IMG/VR virus record: IMGVR_UViG_3300047560_001146
Coordinates: 1 to 35,656 of that record
Length of the DNA stretch: 35,656 nucleotides
Strand: one strand, 5' to 3'
From: a virus
Part shown: positions 25,863 through 32,830 of the stretch, one piece after another
How positions within the stretch are numbered: position 1 is the stretch's first letter
Layout of the letters: the number at the start of each line of letters is the position of its first letter
Translations under genes and position numbers: made by a program
Notes under the pieces: generated by a model
Told to the model about the DNA's origin: nothing
What the model saw: the letters and a program-made list of their open reading frames with translations, nothing else
The model's database searches: none

Positions 25863-26918
25863 ATGAAACCACATTTTGATGTTGATTTGTCTTTACGTCT
25901 TTGCCCACCCAATTATACTAAGGGTGTCAGATTCAAGAAAAGAATCGTTTTGAATAGAGGTCAAGATGGTGTTGTAACTTACAATCCTATCGATAATCCT
26001 AGAGTCATGTCTGTTGTACAGAATAAGATTCCTCCTTTGGTTGATTCATTTAAGGTCTTTGGTTACCGGATTGATTGCAGTCCTCCTACAATCAAGGTCG
26101 ACCCCAAAAACAAAAATAGATTTGTAGGACTAACTGGTTTCCATAGAGATGCGGCGGCCGCCCGTCTGGATTGGGAGACTATGGTCTATGATATTGTTGA
26201 GTTTGATTCGCCTTTAGATGAAAGGATTCATGTTGTTAGCAGCAATAACAATGTTTTGCCTGCTATTCCAAATACAATTTTGGATATCGTAAAACAAGTA
26301 AAGGAAGCTCTAGTTAACAAAGAAATTGAAAATGATGATGATGCAATTCGTTCTCTTATCGAGAGTTTGGCGTCCGATAAGACTAAGGACGCAAAATCAA
26401 AGATTTTTAAAAAGTTGAGAGATCATATATCATATTCCTCTACACTGAGGAGTTATCACACTGATGGTGGTGAAAATTCTACACAAGAATTTGCAGAGAA
26501 ATATAATCTCCCATTTGAAGGAGATAGGAGATATTTACAATCTGGAAAATTGGGGTATATTACAGGTATTAAAACACCAAAGACAACTCTTTTTGATGCG
26601 AAGAATTTGTCTAACACATATGGTAATATTCCAGTATACATATATGCATGGATCAAGGATAATCCTAAAGAAGCGCCTGCTATTTACAAACAGCGAAAGT
26701 ATTGGCTGGAAAGATTCAATCAGTTCGTTCGAGAAGACTGTGAAGCAATGAAGAACATTATGTCTGCTATGAATATTACGGTTGATGTTGATAAGTTGGT
26801 TGATAATCATCCTGTAAAATTTGGTGGTTTTTTGGCCCAAGATTTAACACCAGACATTTTTAATGGTGGGAATCCTAAAGAAGATGGTTTGGTTGATGTT
26901 AACGGAAATGCAATTTAA
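25863..26918 (+). CDS. ParB/sulfiredoxin-fold-like protein
   Basis: A 351-aa protein. Residues 35-125 resemble a ParB/Srx nucleotide-binding domain: YNPIDNPRVMSVVQNKIPPL, then FKVFGYRIDCSPP, then a GLTGFHRDAAAARLDWETMV segment where ParB-type proteins have G-x-HR-x-x-A-A. The C-terminal two thirds are helical with many charged residues. It does not look like a chromosome-partition ParB (no helix-turn-helix domain seen). Solitary ParB-like proteins in phages have varied roles, including nuclease or DNA-modification functions. The role here is unknown. Start ATG 25863 has TTGGAG upstream, and the gene begins a new unit after the terminator at 25798. Confidence 0.5.
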   Translation: MKPHFDVDLSLRLCPPNYTKGVRFKKRIVLNRGQDGVVTYNPIDNPRVMSVVQNKIPPLVDSFKVFGYRIDCSPPTIKVDPKNKNRFVGLTGFHRDAAAARLDWETMVYDIVEFDSPLDERIHVVSSNNNVLPAIPNTILDIVKQVKEALVNKEIENDDDAIRSLIESLASDKTKDAKSKIFKKLRDHISYSSTLRSYHTDGGENSTQEFAEKYNLPFEGDRRYLQSGKLGYITGIKTPKTTLFDAKNLSNTYGNIPVYIYAWIKDNPKEAPAIYKQRKYWLERFNQFVREDCEAMKNIMSAMNITVDVDKLVDNHPVKFGGFLAQDLTPDIFNGGNPKEDGLVDVNGNAI

Positions 26919-26932
26919 TTGATGGAGTTATT

Positions 26933-27751
26933 ATGGAAATTTCTATTAAGAAAGAAGATTTACAAAAGCACAAATTGTTTGTTGCTACACCAATGTATGG
27001 TGGAATGAATCATGGACTTTACATGAAGGCTTGTTTAGATTTACAAGCACTCTGTATGGCATATGGCATACAGGTAAAGTTTTCATTCCTTTTCAACGAA
27101 TCACTTATCACAAGGGCAAGAAATTATCTTGTTGATGAGTTTCTTCACCGTTCTGATTGTTCTCATCTGTTGTTCTTGGATTCAGACATTTCATTTGATC
27201 CTAATGACGTTATTGCTCTACTTGCACTAGACAAAGATGTTATTGGTGGCCCGTATCCTAAGAAGGCAATTAAGTGGAAAGCAGTTAAGACTGCAATCAA
27301 CAAGAATGCAACAATTGATGCTGGTACTCTAGAAAAGGTCGCTGGTGATTTTGTGTTTAATCCTGTAAAGGGCACCGCACAATTCACTGTTACTGAACCT
27401 TTACAGGTACTTGAAATTGGCACTGGTTTCATGTTGGTTAAACGCGAAGTCTTCACCAAGATGGAAGAAGCATATCCAATGATCCGATACAAACCTGACC
27501 ATGTTGGACAAGCACACTTCGATGGATCTCGTTACATTCACGCATTCTTTGATACTGTAATCGACACTAAGGATTCTATTACTGGTGGTGGTTCTGAACG
27601 ATATCTCTCAGAAGATTATATGTTCTGTCAGATGTGGCGCAAGATCGGTGGTGATATCTGGTTGTGTCCTTGGATGAGAACTTCTCATATTGGTACTTAT
27701 CACTTCCAGGGTGATATGCCTGCTGTTGCTAACTTTGTGGGTGAAATGTAA
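26933..27751 (+). CDS. GT-A fold glycosyltransferase
   Basis: A 272-aa glycosyltransferase. An N-terminal strand (KLFVATPMYGGMNHGLYMKA) is followed by SLITRARNYLVDEFL and the metal-binding DxD in LLFLDSDISFDP. GGPYPKKAI and LEIGTGFMLVKREVF follow, and the C-terminal SEDYMFCQMWRKIGGDIWL with HIGTYHF looks like the acceptor side. It is grouped with replication and nucleotide genes rather than with surface genes, so modification of phage DNA (as T4 does with glucose) is possible, but no hydroxymethylase is visible in this window. GGAG precedes the ATG, and it overlaps the next gene by one base. Confidence 0.75.
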   Translation: MEISIKKEDLQKHKLFVATPMYGGMNHGLYMKACLDLQALCMAYGIQVKFSFLFNESLITRARNYLVDEFLHRSDCSHLLFLDSDISFDPNDVIALLALDKDVIGGPYPKKAIKWKAVKTAINKNATIDAGTLEKVAGDFVFNPVKGTAQFTVTEPLQVLEIGTGFMLVKREVFTKMEEAYPMIRYKPDHVGQAHFDGSRYIHAFFDTVIDTKDSITGGGSERYLSEDYMFCQMWRKIGGDIWLCPWMRTSHIGTYHFQGDMPAVANFVGEM

Positions 27752-28074
27752 TGACAAACGTGCAAGATCAAATTACCGATTCTGTAACAGTGGGTAAAAA
27801 ATATGATCTTGGGAAGCCGATGTATAGTCTGCTTCCCACCAAAGCACTAAGAGCCACTGTAGATGTGTTGACCTTTGGTGCAAACAAATATGATATTGAT
27901 AACTGGAAATATGTGAATGATTCCAGACGCAGATATTTCGATGCGGCCCAGAGACACTTATGGGCTTGGAAAGAAGGAGAACAACTCGATCAGGAATCTG
28001 GTATGCACCATCTAGCACACGCAATGTGTTGTTTGATGTTCTTATATGAGAAAGACTTGGAAGGAAAGGATTGA
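27751..28074 (+). CDS. dATP/dGTP diphosphohydrolase-type protein
   Basis: A 107-aa protein matching the dATP/dGTP diphosphohydrolase N-terminal family. The pattern is KYDLGKPMYSLLPTKALRAT, then LTFGANKYDIDNWKYV, then RRYFDAAQRHLWAWKEGE and SGMHHLAHAMCCLMFLY. The His and acidic residues in the last two segments are the expected metal-binding helices. Related phage enzymes hydrolyse dNTPs and in some cyanophages (MazZ type) help build diaminopurine DNA. No PurZ-like partner is present in this window. It sits just before the clamp gene, whose promoter overlaps its stop. Confidence 0.75.
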   Translation: MTNVQDQITDSVTVGKKYDLGKPMYSLLPTKALRATVDVLTFGANKYDIDNWKYVNDSRRRYFDAAQRHLWAWKEGEQLDQESGMHHLAHAMCCLMFLYEKDLEGKD

Positions 28075-28099
28075 CAAGTTGATATTTTTTTGTTATAAT
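28071..28099 (+). promoter_or_regulatory. Perfect consensus sigma70 promoter for sliding clamp
   Basis: TTGACA at 28071-28076, exactly 17 bases, then TATAAT at 28094-28099. The -35 contains the TGA stop of the preceding gene. Transcription would start near 28106, giving the clamp mRNA a leader of about 23 bases. Confidence 0.9.
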
Positions 28100-28128
28100 G
28101 TAACTGTTTTTTATGATGAGGACTAATA

Positions 28129-28800
28129 ATGAAACTTTCTAATGAAACTTTGGCCGTGTTGAAGAATTTCTCAACCATCAATTCCGGTCTTGAGTTTAAA
28201 TCTGGTAATCAAATCGCAACAATGTCTCCAGGAAAGACCGTTCTTGCCAAGGCAGAACTCAATGATTCTTTCCCAGAAGATTTTTGTGTGTTTGATTTGA
28301 ATCAATTCTTGAGTGTTCATGCCACATTCCAGAACCCCAATCTTGACTTTGATGAGTTCAACATCATCTTTAATGAAAACAAGAGAAACACAAAATACAG
28401 GAAGACTGCTAAGGAGATGATTATTACACCTCCAGATAAGGCACTTACTCTTCCCACTGTAGATGCATCATTTAAGATTGAAGAATCAAATCTAATTTCA
28501 ATTCTAAAGACCGCCAACATTTTGCAATCACCGCACATTGCAATCGAATCTGATGGTGATAAGATTTGTCTGACATCCTTTAATGCAAAGGATGATTCGG
28601 CACACGTTAATACAATTGAACTTGCAGAAGGAAACGGTAATAAATTTACCGCTGTATTTCTGGCTGAGAACTGGAAAATGATTTCCGGAACTTACGATGT
28701 AGAAGTCTCATCTAGAGGCTTGGCATCATTTAATAACTGCAATCAAGGTATTCAGTATTGGATTGCACTTGAAGCAAAAGAATCTAAATTTGGAGAATAA
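28129..28800 (+). CDS. gp45: DNA polymerase sliding clamp gp45
   Basis: A 223-aa clamp (T4: 228 aa), a trimeric ring that tethers the polymerase and also activates late transcription with gp55. The N-terminus KLSNETLAVLKNFSTINSGL and FKSGNQIATMSPGKTVLAKA match T4 gp45 closely. Further clamp-like strands are FPEDFCVFDLNQFLSVHATF and ISGTYDVEVSSRGLASFNN near the end. A perfect host-type promoter precedes it, fitting early expression. Confidence 0.94.
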   Translation: MKLSNETLAVLKNFSTINSGLEFKSGNQIATMSPGKTVLAKAELNDSFPEDFCVFDLNQFLSVHATFQNPNLDFDEFNIIFNENKRNTKYRKTAKEMIITPPDKALTLPTVDASFKIEESNLISILKTANILQSPHIAIESDGDKICLTSFNAKDDSAHVNTIELAEGNGNKFTAVFLAENWKMISGTYDVEVSSRGLASFNNCNQGIQYWIALEAKESKFGE

Positions 28801-28803
28801 TAT

Positions 28804-28989
28804 ATGATCTGGTTGTCTGATGTTAAAAATAATCACAAGGTTGCTGTTAACCCAAGTAATGTCGTTGCTGTGTTTACAGCACCAGACGGAGAGTTTGAAG
28901 GCAAGACTGTTGTTAGTCTTGTGAGTGGAACTCTTGTGGTTAATGAGACTGATCTTGATGTTGTAAGTATGGTAGAAGGAGCTAAGTAA
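28804..28989 (+). CDS. Small beta-rich hypothetical protein
   Basis: A 61-aa protein between clamp and DsbA-like genes, with GGAG upstream and a one-base overlap (TAATG) downstream. The pattern MIWLSDVKNNHKVAVNPSNV, then KTVVSLVSGTLVVNETDLDV is a small beta-sheet protein, reminiscent of FlbD-type short proteins in its strand-turn-strand with a conserved G. That likeness does not define function. Its operon position suggests a replication or transcription accessory. Confidence 0.6.
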   Translation: MIWLSDVKNNHKVAVNPSNVVAVFTAPDGEFEGKTVVSLVSGTLVVNETDLDVVSMVEGAK

Positions 28990-29264
28990 TGAGTATCACT
29001 GTTCAAACTCTATATGGTACCTTTGATGAAAAACAGTTGAGGGAACTTAAGAGTGCGATTAATGAAATTGATGTTGAGATGACCAAAATTGATGGTCTTA
29101 ATGAATATATTGCAGATATTTGTGAAGTGACTCACCAGAATATTGGTATTCCTAAGAAGATTGTCAAGAAACTTGCTATCTCTAAACATAAACAAAACCT
29201 TGCACAGGTCGTTGCAGAAAGTAACGAACTTGAATCACTATACGAAGCAATCGGTAAAGTTTAA
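28989..29264 (+). CDS. DsbA-like double-stranded DNA-binding protein
   Basis: A 91-aa helical protein. T4 DsbA (89 aa) is a double-stranded DNA-binding protein acting at late promoters. The similarity I see is in the order NEYIADICEVTHQNIGIPKK, then VKKLAISKHKQNLAQVVAES, then ELESLYEAIGKV, which parallels the second half of T4 DsbA as I remember it. The N-terminal part is less similar. Location between clamp and clamp-loader genes fits a transcription/replication role. A terminator follows. Assignment is moderate and not supported by an alignment run. Confidence 0.6.
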   Translation: MSITVQTLYGTFDEKQLRELKSAINEIDVEMTKIDGLNEYIADICEVTHQNIGIPKKIVKKLAISKHKQNLAQVVAESNELESLYEAIGKV

Positions 29265-29271
29265 AATCTGT

Positions 29272-29295
29272 TGCCCCTTCGGGGGCATCTTTTAT
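29272..29295 (+). terminator. Rho-independent terminator before gp44
   Basis: A 6-bp stem TGCCCC / GGGGCA with a UUCG loop followed by TCTTTTATT. The T run is interrupted, so termination may be partial, allowing the clamp transcript to extend into the clamp-loader genes. Confidence 0.8.
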
Positions 29296-29308
29296 TATGG
29301 AGTATATT

Positions 29309-30238
29309 ATGGATCATATGTTGTGGGTTGAAAAGTATCGTCCTTCGAAGATTGCAGACTGTGTTCTTCCTGATAATATCAAGAAGATGTTTCAAGATTT
29401 TGCTGATCGCAAGGAAGTGCCAAATCTGCTTTTGTCTGGTGGTGCTGGTGTAGGAAAGACCACAATCGCCAAGGCACTTTGTAATGAAGTTGGTTGTGAT
29501 TACATGATGATCAACGGATCCGCAGATAATGGTATTGATTATATGCGGGTTCAGGTTAGAAATTATGCATCTTCTATGAGTCTGGCTGGAGGTCGAAAGG
29601 TCATCATCATTGACGAAGCAGATAATCTTTCACATGAGGCACAAAAGGCCTTGCGTGGTATTATCGAAGATGTGTCTATTAACTGTGCTTTCATTTTCAC
29701 ATGTAACTTTAAAAACAAGTTGCTGGATGCATTGCATTCTCGTTGCACCGTTATTGATTTTAAACTGAACGGAAGCAAACAAAAAGTTGCAGCCCAATTT
29801 TTCAAGAGGGTCGAGTATATTCTCGCTCAAGAGAATATTGAGTACAACAAAGAAGTTGTTGCGAATATCATCACCAAATATTTCCCAGACAATCGTAGAG
29901 TTCTAAATGAACTACAGAGATATTCTGTTTCTGGAACAATTGATGTTGGTGTTCTGAATTCGACATCTGATGTTGGTGTAGGTGAATTGGTCAAGAGCAT
30001 CAAACAACGTGATTTAGGATCCGCAAGAAAATGGGTCATTAATAACATTGATAACGATGTTGCATCAATGCTTCGCAAACTATATGATAGTTTGTACGAA
30101 TCACTCAAACCATCCTCTGTTCCTCAGATGATTATTTCAATTGGTACTTGGCAATATCGTAGTGCATTTATGGCCGATAATGAAATCGTTATGATGTGCT
30201 GTATTACTGAAATCATGTCTGATGCGGAGTTTAAGTAA
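29309..30238 (+). CDS. gp44: Clamp loader large subunit gp44
   Basis: With ATG 29309 (GGAG 6 bases upstream) the protein is 309 aa; T4 gp44 is 319 aa. It is an AAA+ ATPase: LWVEKYRPSKIADCVLP at the N-terminus, Walker A GGAGVGKTT at about residue 44, Walker B VIIIDEADNL at about 97, and the SRC motif (HSRCTVIDF) near 143, which supplies the arginine finger in trans. Four gp44 with one gp62 open and load the gp45 ring. An alternative start at 29297 adds only four residues. It overlaps gp62 by one base. Confidence 0.95.
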   Translation: MDHMLWVEKYRPSKIADCVLPDNIKKMFQDFADRKEVPNLLLSGGAGVGKTTIAKALCNEVGCDYMMINGSADNGIDYMRVQVRNYASSMSLAGGRKVIIIDEADNLSHEAQKALRGIIEDVSINCAFIFTCNFKNKLLDALHSRCTVIDFKLNGSKQKVAAQFFKRVEYILAQENIEYNKEVVANIITKYFPDNRRVLNELQRYSVSGTIDVGVLNSTSDVGVGELVKSIKQRDLGSARKWVINNIDNDVASMLRKLYDSLYESLKPSSVPQMIISIGTWQYRSAFMADNEIVMMCCITEIMSDAEFK

Positions 30239-30624
30239 TGCCTGATTTATTCAGAGAAATTATACCATCAATCTTACAGAACAAAAAGAATGTATTTGAA
30301 AATGGTATTTACTCAGATTACAATCCTTTTATTGTAAACCGGGCTTTATCCTATCATCTCGATTGTCTTCCATATGTTGCTGAATTGTCAATGTTATCAC
30401 ACCTTGATAAAGATATGCAATATCAGTACCTTATAAATACAATAAGGTCTTATAAACGCCCATTCCATAAATGGCAAAAAGTAGAGACTGTGGAAGATTT
30501 AGAATGTGTTAAAACCTATTTTGGTTACTCCAATCAAAAAGCAAAGGAAGCATTACGCATTCTCAACAATGAACAAATCGCTGAGATAAGAAAAAAAACG
30601 GACAAAGGCGGAGTGAAGAAGTAA
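30238..30624 (+). CDS. gp62: Clamp loader small subunit gp62
   Basis: A 128-aa protein in the gp62 position, shorter than T4 gp62 (187 aa) as in other marine T4-like phages. Characteristic segments are EIIPSILQNKKNVFENGIYS, DYNPFIVNRALSYHLDCLPY and QYQYLINTIRSYKRPFHKW. It is one-base coupled to gp44 before it and to regA after it, giving the classic 44-62-regA order. Confidence 0.92.
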   Translation: MPDLFREIIPSILQNKKNVFENGIYSDYNPFIVNRALSYHLDCLPYVAELSMLSHLDKDMQYQYLINTIRSYKRPFHKWQKVETVEDLECVKTYFGYSNQKAKEALRILNNEQIAEIRKKTDKGGVKK

Positions 30625-31028
30625 TGATTAACATTTCAAATTTAGTTGAAGTACGATTAATTGAGGAGGATGATTTTCTAAAAGTCAGAGAAACACTGAC
30701 TCGTATTGGTGTGGCCTCAAAAAAAGACAAGATACTGTATCAGTCTTGTCATATATTGCACAAGCAAGGACACTACTATATCGTACATTTTAAAGAATTA
30801 TTTTCGTTAGATGGTAAACCTACTGACATTTCTGAAAATGATTTGGCTCGTAGAAATGCAATTGCTAAATTATTGGAAGATTGGGGTCTTGTTGAAATTG
30901 TAAATAAGAAACAGATTGAGACTCCAGAACCTATTTTCTTGTCGCAGATCAAGATCATATCACACAAAGAAAAAGGTGAATGGGAATTAGTTCCGAAATA
31001 CAACATCGGAAAGAAAAAAGTCGTATAA
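30624..31028 (+). CDS. regA: RegA translational repressor
   Basis: A 134-aa homologue of T4 RegA (122 aa), an RNA-binding repressor of early mRNAs that acts at translation start regions. The match is strong: DFLKVRETLTRIGVASKKDK, LYQSCHILHKQGHYYIVHFK, LLEDWGLVEIV and GEWELVPKYNIG. The stop codon lies inside a perfect late promoter, so the regA end doubles as a regulatory site for the hsp20 unit. Confidence 0.95.
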   Translation: MINISNLVEVRLIEEDDFLKVRETLTRIGVASKKDKILYQSCHILHKQGHYYIVHFKELFSLDGKPTDISENDLARRNAIAKLLEDWGLVEIVNKKQIETPEPIFLSQIKIISHKEKGEWELVPKYNIGKKKVV

Positions 31029-31031
31029 ATA
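31024..31031 (+). promoter_or_regulatory. Perfect late promoter TATAAATA over the regA stop
   Basis: Exact late consensus including the regA TAA. If transcription starts a few bases downstream of the box, as in T4, the transcript begins around 31037, precisely at the first hairpin of the structured leader upstream of hsp20. Confidence 0.75.
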
Positions 31032-31036
31032 ATTAT

Positions 31037-31141
31037 ATCCCTCGGGATGGGACGCAAAGATCCACCTTAGGATCGTCTTGCCGTAGGAGCGTATGCCTAC
31101 TCCGGATCGGTAACCGGAACTATCACGCCTTCGGGGTGATA
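31037..31141 (+). ncRNA. Structured leader RNA upstream of hsp20 (possible riboswitch-like element)
   Basis: About 105 noncoding bases form five consecutive hairpins. A: ATCC/GGAT (31037-31048). B: GAC + GATCC / GGATC + GTC (31051-31077), with a five-base GCAAA bulge on the 5' side. C: GTAGG/CCTAC (31083-31100). D: TCCGG/CCGGA (31101-31118). E: TATCAC(G)CC/GGGTGATA with a UUCG loop (31121-31141). The bulge bases GCAA could also pair with TTGC at 31078-31081. The segment GGGACGCAAAG equals a stretch of the c-di-GMP-I riboswitch core as I remember it, but the other half of that core is absent. Cyanophage cis-regulatory RNA families such as manA or wcaG are candidates; I cannot confirm any. Confidence 0.65.
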
Positions 31142-31176
31142 CTTTAACATTAACTCGCTTTAATAGGAGAACTAAA

Positions 31177-31626
31177 ATGACACATGCATATGGCAGAAAT
31201 CTGCTTCCTCTATCTGTTGGTTTTGACCATCTTCTCTCTACTCTTCAAGAATTCGAAGATATTGCCAAGCCATCAACATATCCTCCATACAATATTGTAA
31301 AGTTTGATGAAGATAATTATCAGATTCAAATTGCAGTTGCAGGATTTGGTCCTGATGAACTTGAAATTGAAGTGAAGGAAAACAAACTCACAGTAAATGG
31401 TGAAATTAAATCTGCATACACTTCAGATGTACAATTTCTACACCACGGTCTTGCATCCAGAGACTTCTCACACACGTTTAGATTGTCTGACACTGTTGTT
31501 GTAAAGACAGCTGATATTGTTAATGGTGTATTGAAGATTGATCTAGAGAATGTACTACCAGAAGAGAAGAAACCTCGCAAAATTCCTATTGGAAATGAAC
31601 CTCTCTTGACTTCTGACAAGAAGTAA
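31177..31626 (+). CDS. hsp20: Small heat-shock protein Hsp20 (IbpA-type)
   Basis: A 149-aa alpha-crystallin-domain chaperone. The domain runs from about residue 37 (PPYNIVKFDEDNYQIQIAVA) through GPDELEIEVKENKLTVNGEI and HHGLASRDFSHTFRLSD to NGVLKIDLENVLPEEKKPRK. The A-x-x-x-F-x-L and G-x-L motifs of the family are present. Hsp20 genes are common in cyanophages and other aquatic T4-like phages and are thought to stabilise proteins during infection. Its ribosome site (TAGGAG) is outside the hairpins of the leader, so it does not look like a classical RNA thermometer. Confidence 0.92.
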   Translation: MTHAYGRNLLPLSVGFDHLLSTLQEFEDIAKPSTYPPYNIVKFDEDNYQIQIAVAGFGPDELEIEVKENKLTVNGEIKSAYTSDVQFLHHGLASRDFSHTFRLSDTVVVKTADIVNGVLKIDLENVLPEEKKPRKIPIGNEPLLTSDKK

Positions 31627-31634
31627 TATATAAT
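31606..31634 (+). promoter_or_regulatory. Sigma70 promoter interleaved with the hsp20 terminator
   Basis: TTGACT at 31606-31611, a 17-base spacer and TATAAT at 31629-31634. The expected start near 31641 falls inside the following terminator hairpin. Transcripts made here would lack the left stem arm and escape termination. Confidence 0.7.
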
Positions 31635-31661
31635 AGGGGGAAGAAATTCCCCCTTTTTTTA
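31635..31661 (+). terminator. Rho-independent terminator after hsp20
   Basis: An 8-bp stem AGGGGGAA / TTCCCCCT with a GAAA tetraloop and a run of seven or more T. It ends the hsp20 transcript. Confidence 0.92.
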
Positions 31662-31675
31662 TTTTGAGATTTGGA

Positions 31676-31867
31676 ATGAAGAACAAGATCAAACCAGTTC
31701 TAAGAAAAGTTAGACCTCTTGGAAATTTAGAAGATATATATTACACATATTCAAATTGGGACACCAAATTGATTGATGGTGTTGAGTACATCTATGTGGT
31801 TAAGAATATGGGTACAAGAGATACACCTAAATTAATGCGTAAAGACAACTTAGAAACGGTAAAATAA
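31676..31867 (+). CDS. Small basic hypothetical protein
   Basis: A 63-aa basic protein (MKNKIKPVLRKVRPLGNLED, then YVVKNMGTRDTPKLMRKDNL) starting at ATG 31676 with GAG upstream. A TTG eleven bases earlier is a less likely start. It is the first gene read from the 31606 promoter and is coupled by TAATG to the next small gene. No motif is recognised; the beta-rich centre (DIYYTYSNWDTKLIDGVEYI) suggests a small folded domain. Confidence 0.55.
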   Translation: MKNKIKPVLRKVRPLGNLEDIYYTYSNWDTKLIDGVEYIYVVKNMGTRDTPKLMRKDNLETVK

Positions 31868-32028
31868 TGGCACTGAAACAATCAAATAAGAATCGCAAAA
31901 AGAATACTTCTAAACAGACACAAGAAGAAATTAATCCAATAAAATCCTGGTGGTGGTTTCCCAACAAACCTAAACTGTATATTGTTGGAACAGGAGTGTT
32001 AATTTTTGTTTTGTTATTTTTGATATAA
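31867..32028 (+). CDS. Small C-terminal-anchored membrane protein
   Basis: A 53-aa protein starting on the previous stop (TAATG). Residues 3-26 are Lys/Asn/Gln-rich and soluble. A WWWF cluster (28-31) marks a membrane interface, and residues 38-53 (YIVGTGVLIFVLLFLI) are a single hydrophobic helix at the very C-terminus. It is likely a tail-anchored inner-membrane protein with the basic N-terminus in the cytoplasm. Small proteins like this in phages include lysis regulators and superinfection-exclusion factors; no specific role can be assigned. Confidence 0.6.
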   Translation: MALKQSNKNRKKNTSKQTQEEINPIKSWWWFPNKPKLYIVGTGVLIFVLLFLI

Positions 32029-32042
32029 CACAAGGGTATATT

Positions 32043-32408
32043 ATGAGACTTACTGGTCATGTTGAGAAATCTTGGGGCAATGAACTTATCTGGGCAACAA
32101 ATGATAAGTATTGTGGAAAACTACTAAATTTTAAGACAAACACTGAATTCTCCATGCACTTTCATTCTGAGAAAGATGAAAGTTGGTACGTCCTCAGTGG
32201 AAAATTTATTGTAAAATTTCTTGATACCAATACAGCCACGTTAAAACAACGCGAATTGTTACCAGGAGACACCTGGAGAAACGAACCGTTGTTACCACAT
32301 AAGTTGATATGCCTTGAAGAAGGAACGATCATTGAGGTGTCTACCGCAGACAGTGTGGAAGACAACTATAGAATTGCTCCTGGTGATTCACAAAGGAATC
32401 AAAAATGA
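32043..32408 (+). CDS. ManA-like cupin (mannose-6-phosphate isomerase type II domain)
   Basis: A 121-aa single-domain cupin. The N-terminal HVEKSWGNELIWATNDKYCG followed by KTNTEFSMHFHSEKDESWYV contains the metal-binding H-x-H and downstream Glu. LLPGDTWRNEPLLPHKLICL gives the second cupin motif with His, and the end GTIIEVSTADSVEDNYRI is typical of phage ManA-like cupins. In cyanophages these are usually annotated as mannose-6-phosphate isomerase-like. Sugar phosphate isomerisation is plausible but unproven for such short forms. It shares a unit with small proteins and dCMP deaminase and overlaps the latter by 4 bases. Confidence 0.8.
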   Translation: MRLTGHVEKSWGNELIWATNDKYCGKLLNFKTNTEFSMHFHSEKDESWYVLSGKFIVKFLDTNTATLKQRELLPGDTWRNEPLLPHKLICLEEGTIIEVSTADSVEDNYRIAPGDSQRNQK

Positions 32409-32830
32409 AACAGAAATTTCTGGATGCATACATGGATGTTGCCCATCGTTTTGCACAGTTATCTACCGCAAATCGATTACAGGTTGGAGCAATCATTGTG
32501 AAAGATGATAGAATTATTTCTATCGGATACAATGGTATGCCTGCCGGCTGGACAAATGTTTGTGAACACTTTGTTGACAATGGACAACAGTCCGGATTTG
32601 TAACTAAACCTGAAGTCATTCATGCGGAAGCAAATGCAATCGCAAAGCTTGCCAAGTCACCAGAAAGTGGTGTAGGATCCACAATGTTTCTTACACATGC
32701 ACCTTGTATAGATTGTGCAAAACAAATCTACACTGCTGGCATAGAGAAGGTCTTTTATAAAGAAGATTATAGAAGTTGCCAAGGTCGAGATTTTCTGTTA
32801 CAATGTGGAATTGAGGTTGTAAAAGTATGA
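32405..32830 (+). CDS. cd: dCMP deaminase
   Basis: A 141-aa zinc deaminase converting dCMP to dUMP for thymidylate synthesis. The pattern is ANRLQVGAIIVKDDRIISIG, GYNGMPAGWTNVCEHF, HAEANAI (zinc His and catalytic Glu) and PCIDCAKQIYTAGI (zinc cysteines). It is shorter than T4 Cd (193 aa). It is coupled by ATGA to the cupin before it and to the small protein after it. Confidence 0.92.
   Translation: MKQKFLDAYMDVAHRFAQLSTANRLQVGAIIVKDDRIISIGYNGMPAGWTNVCEHFVDNGQQSGFVTKPEVIHAEANAIAKLAKSPESGVGSTMFLTHAPCIDCAKQIYTAGIEKVFYKEDYRSCQGRDFLLQCGIEVVKV

Noticed and set aside
31049-31059. c-di-GMP-I (GEMM) riboswitch from GGGACGCAAAG
   Set aside because: The 11-base match is striking, but the required GGCAAACC half would have to lie 5' of it, and the late promoter leaves almost no RNA there. 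I keep the region as an unassigned structured RNA.
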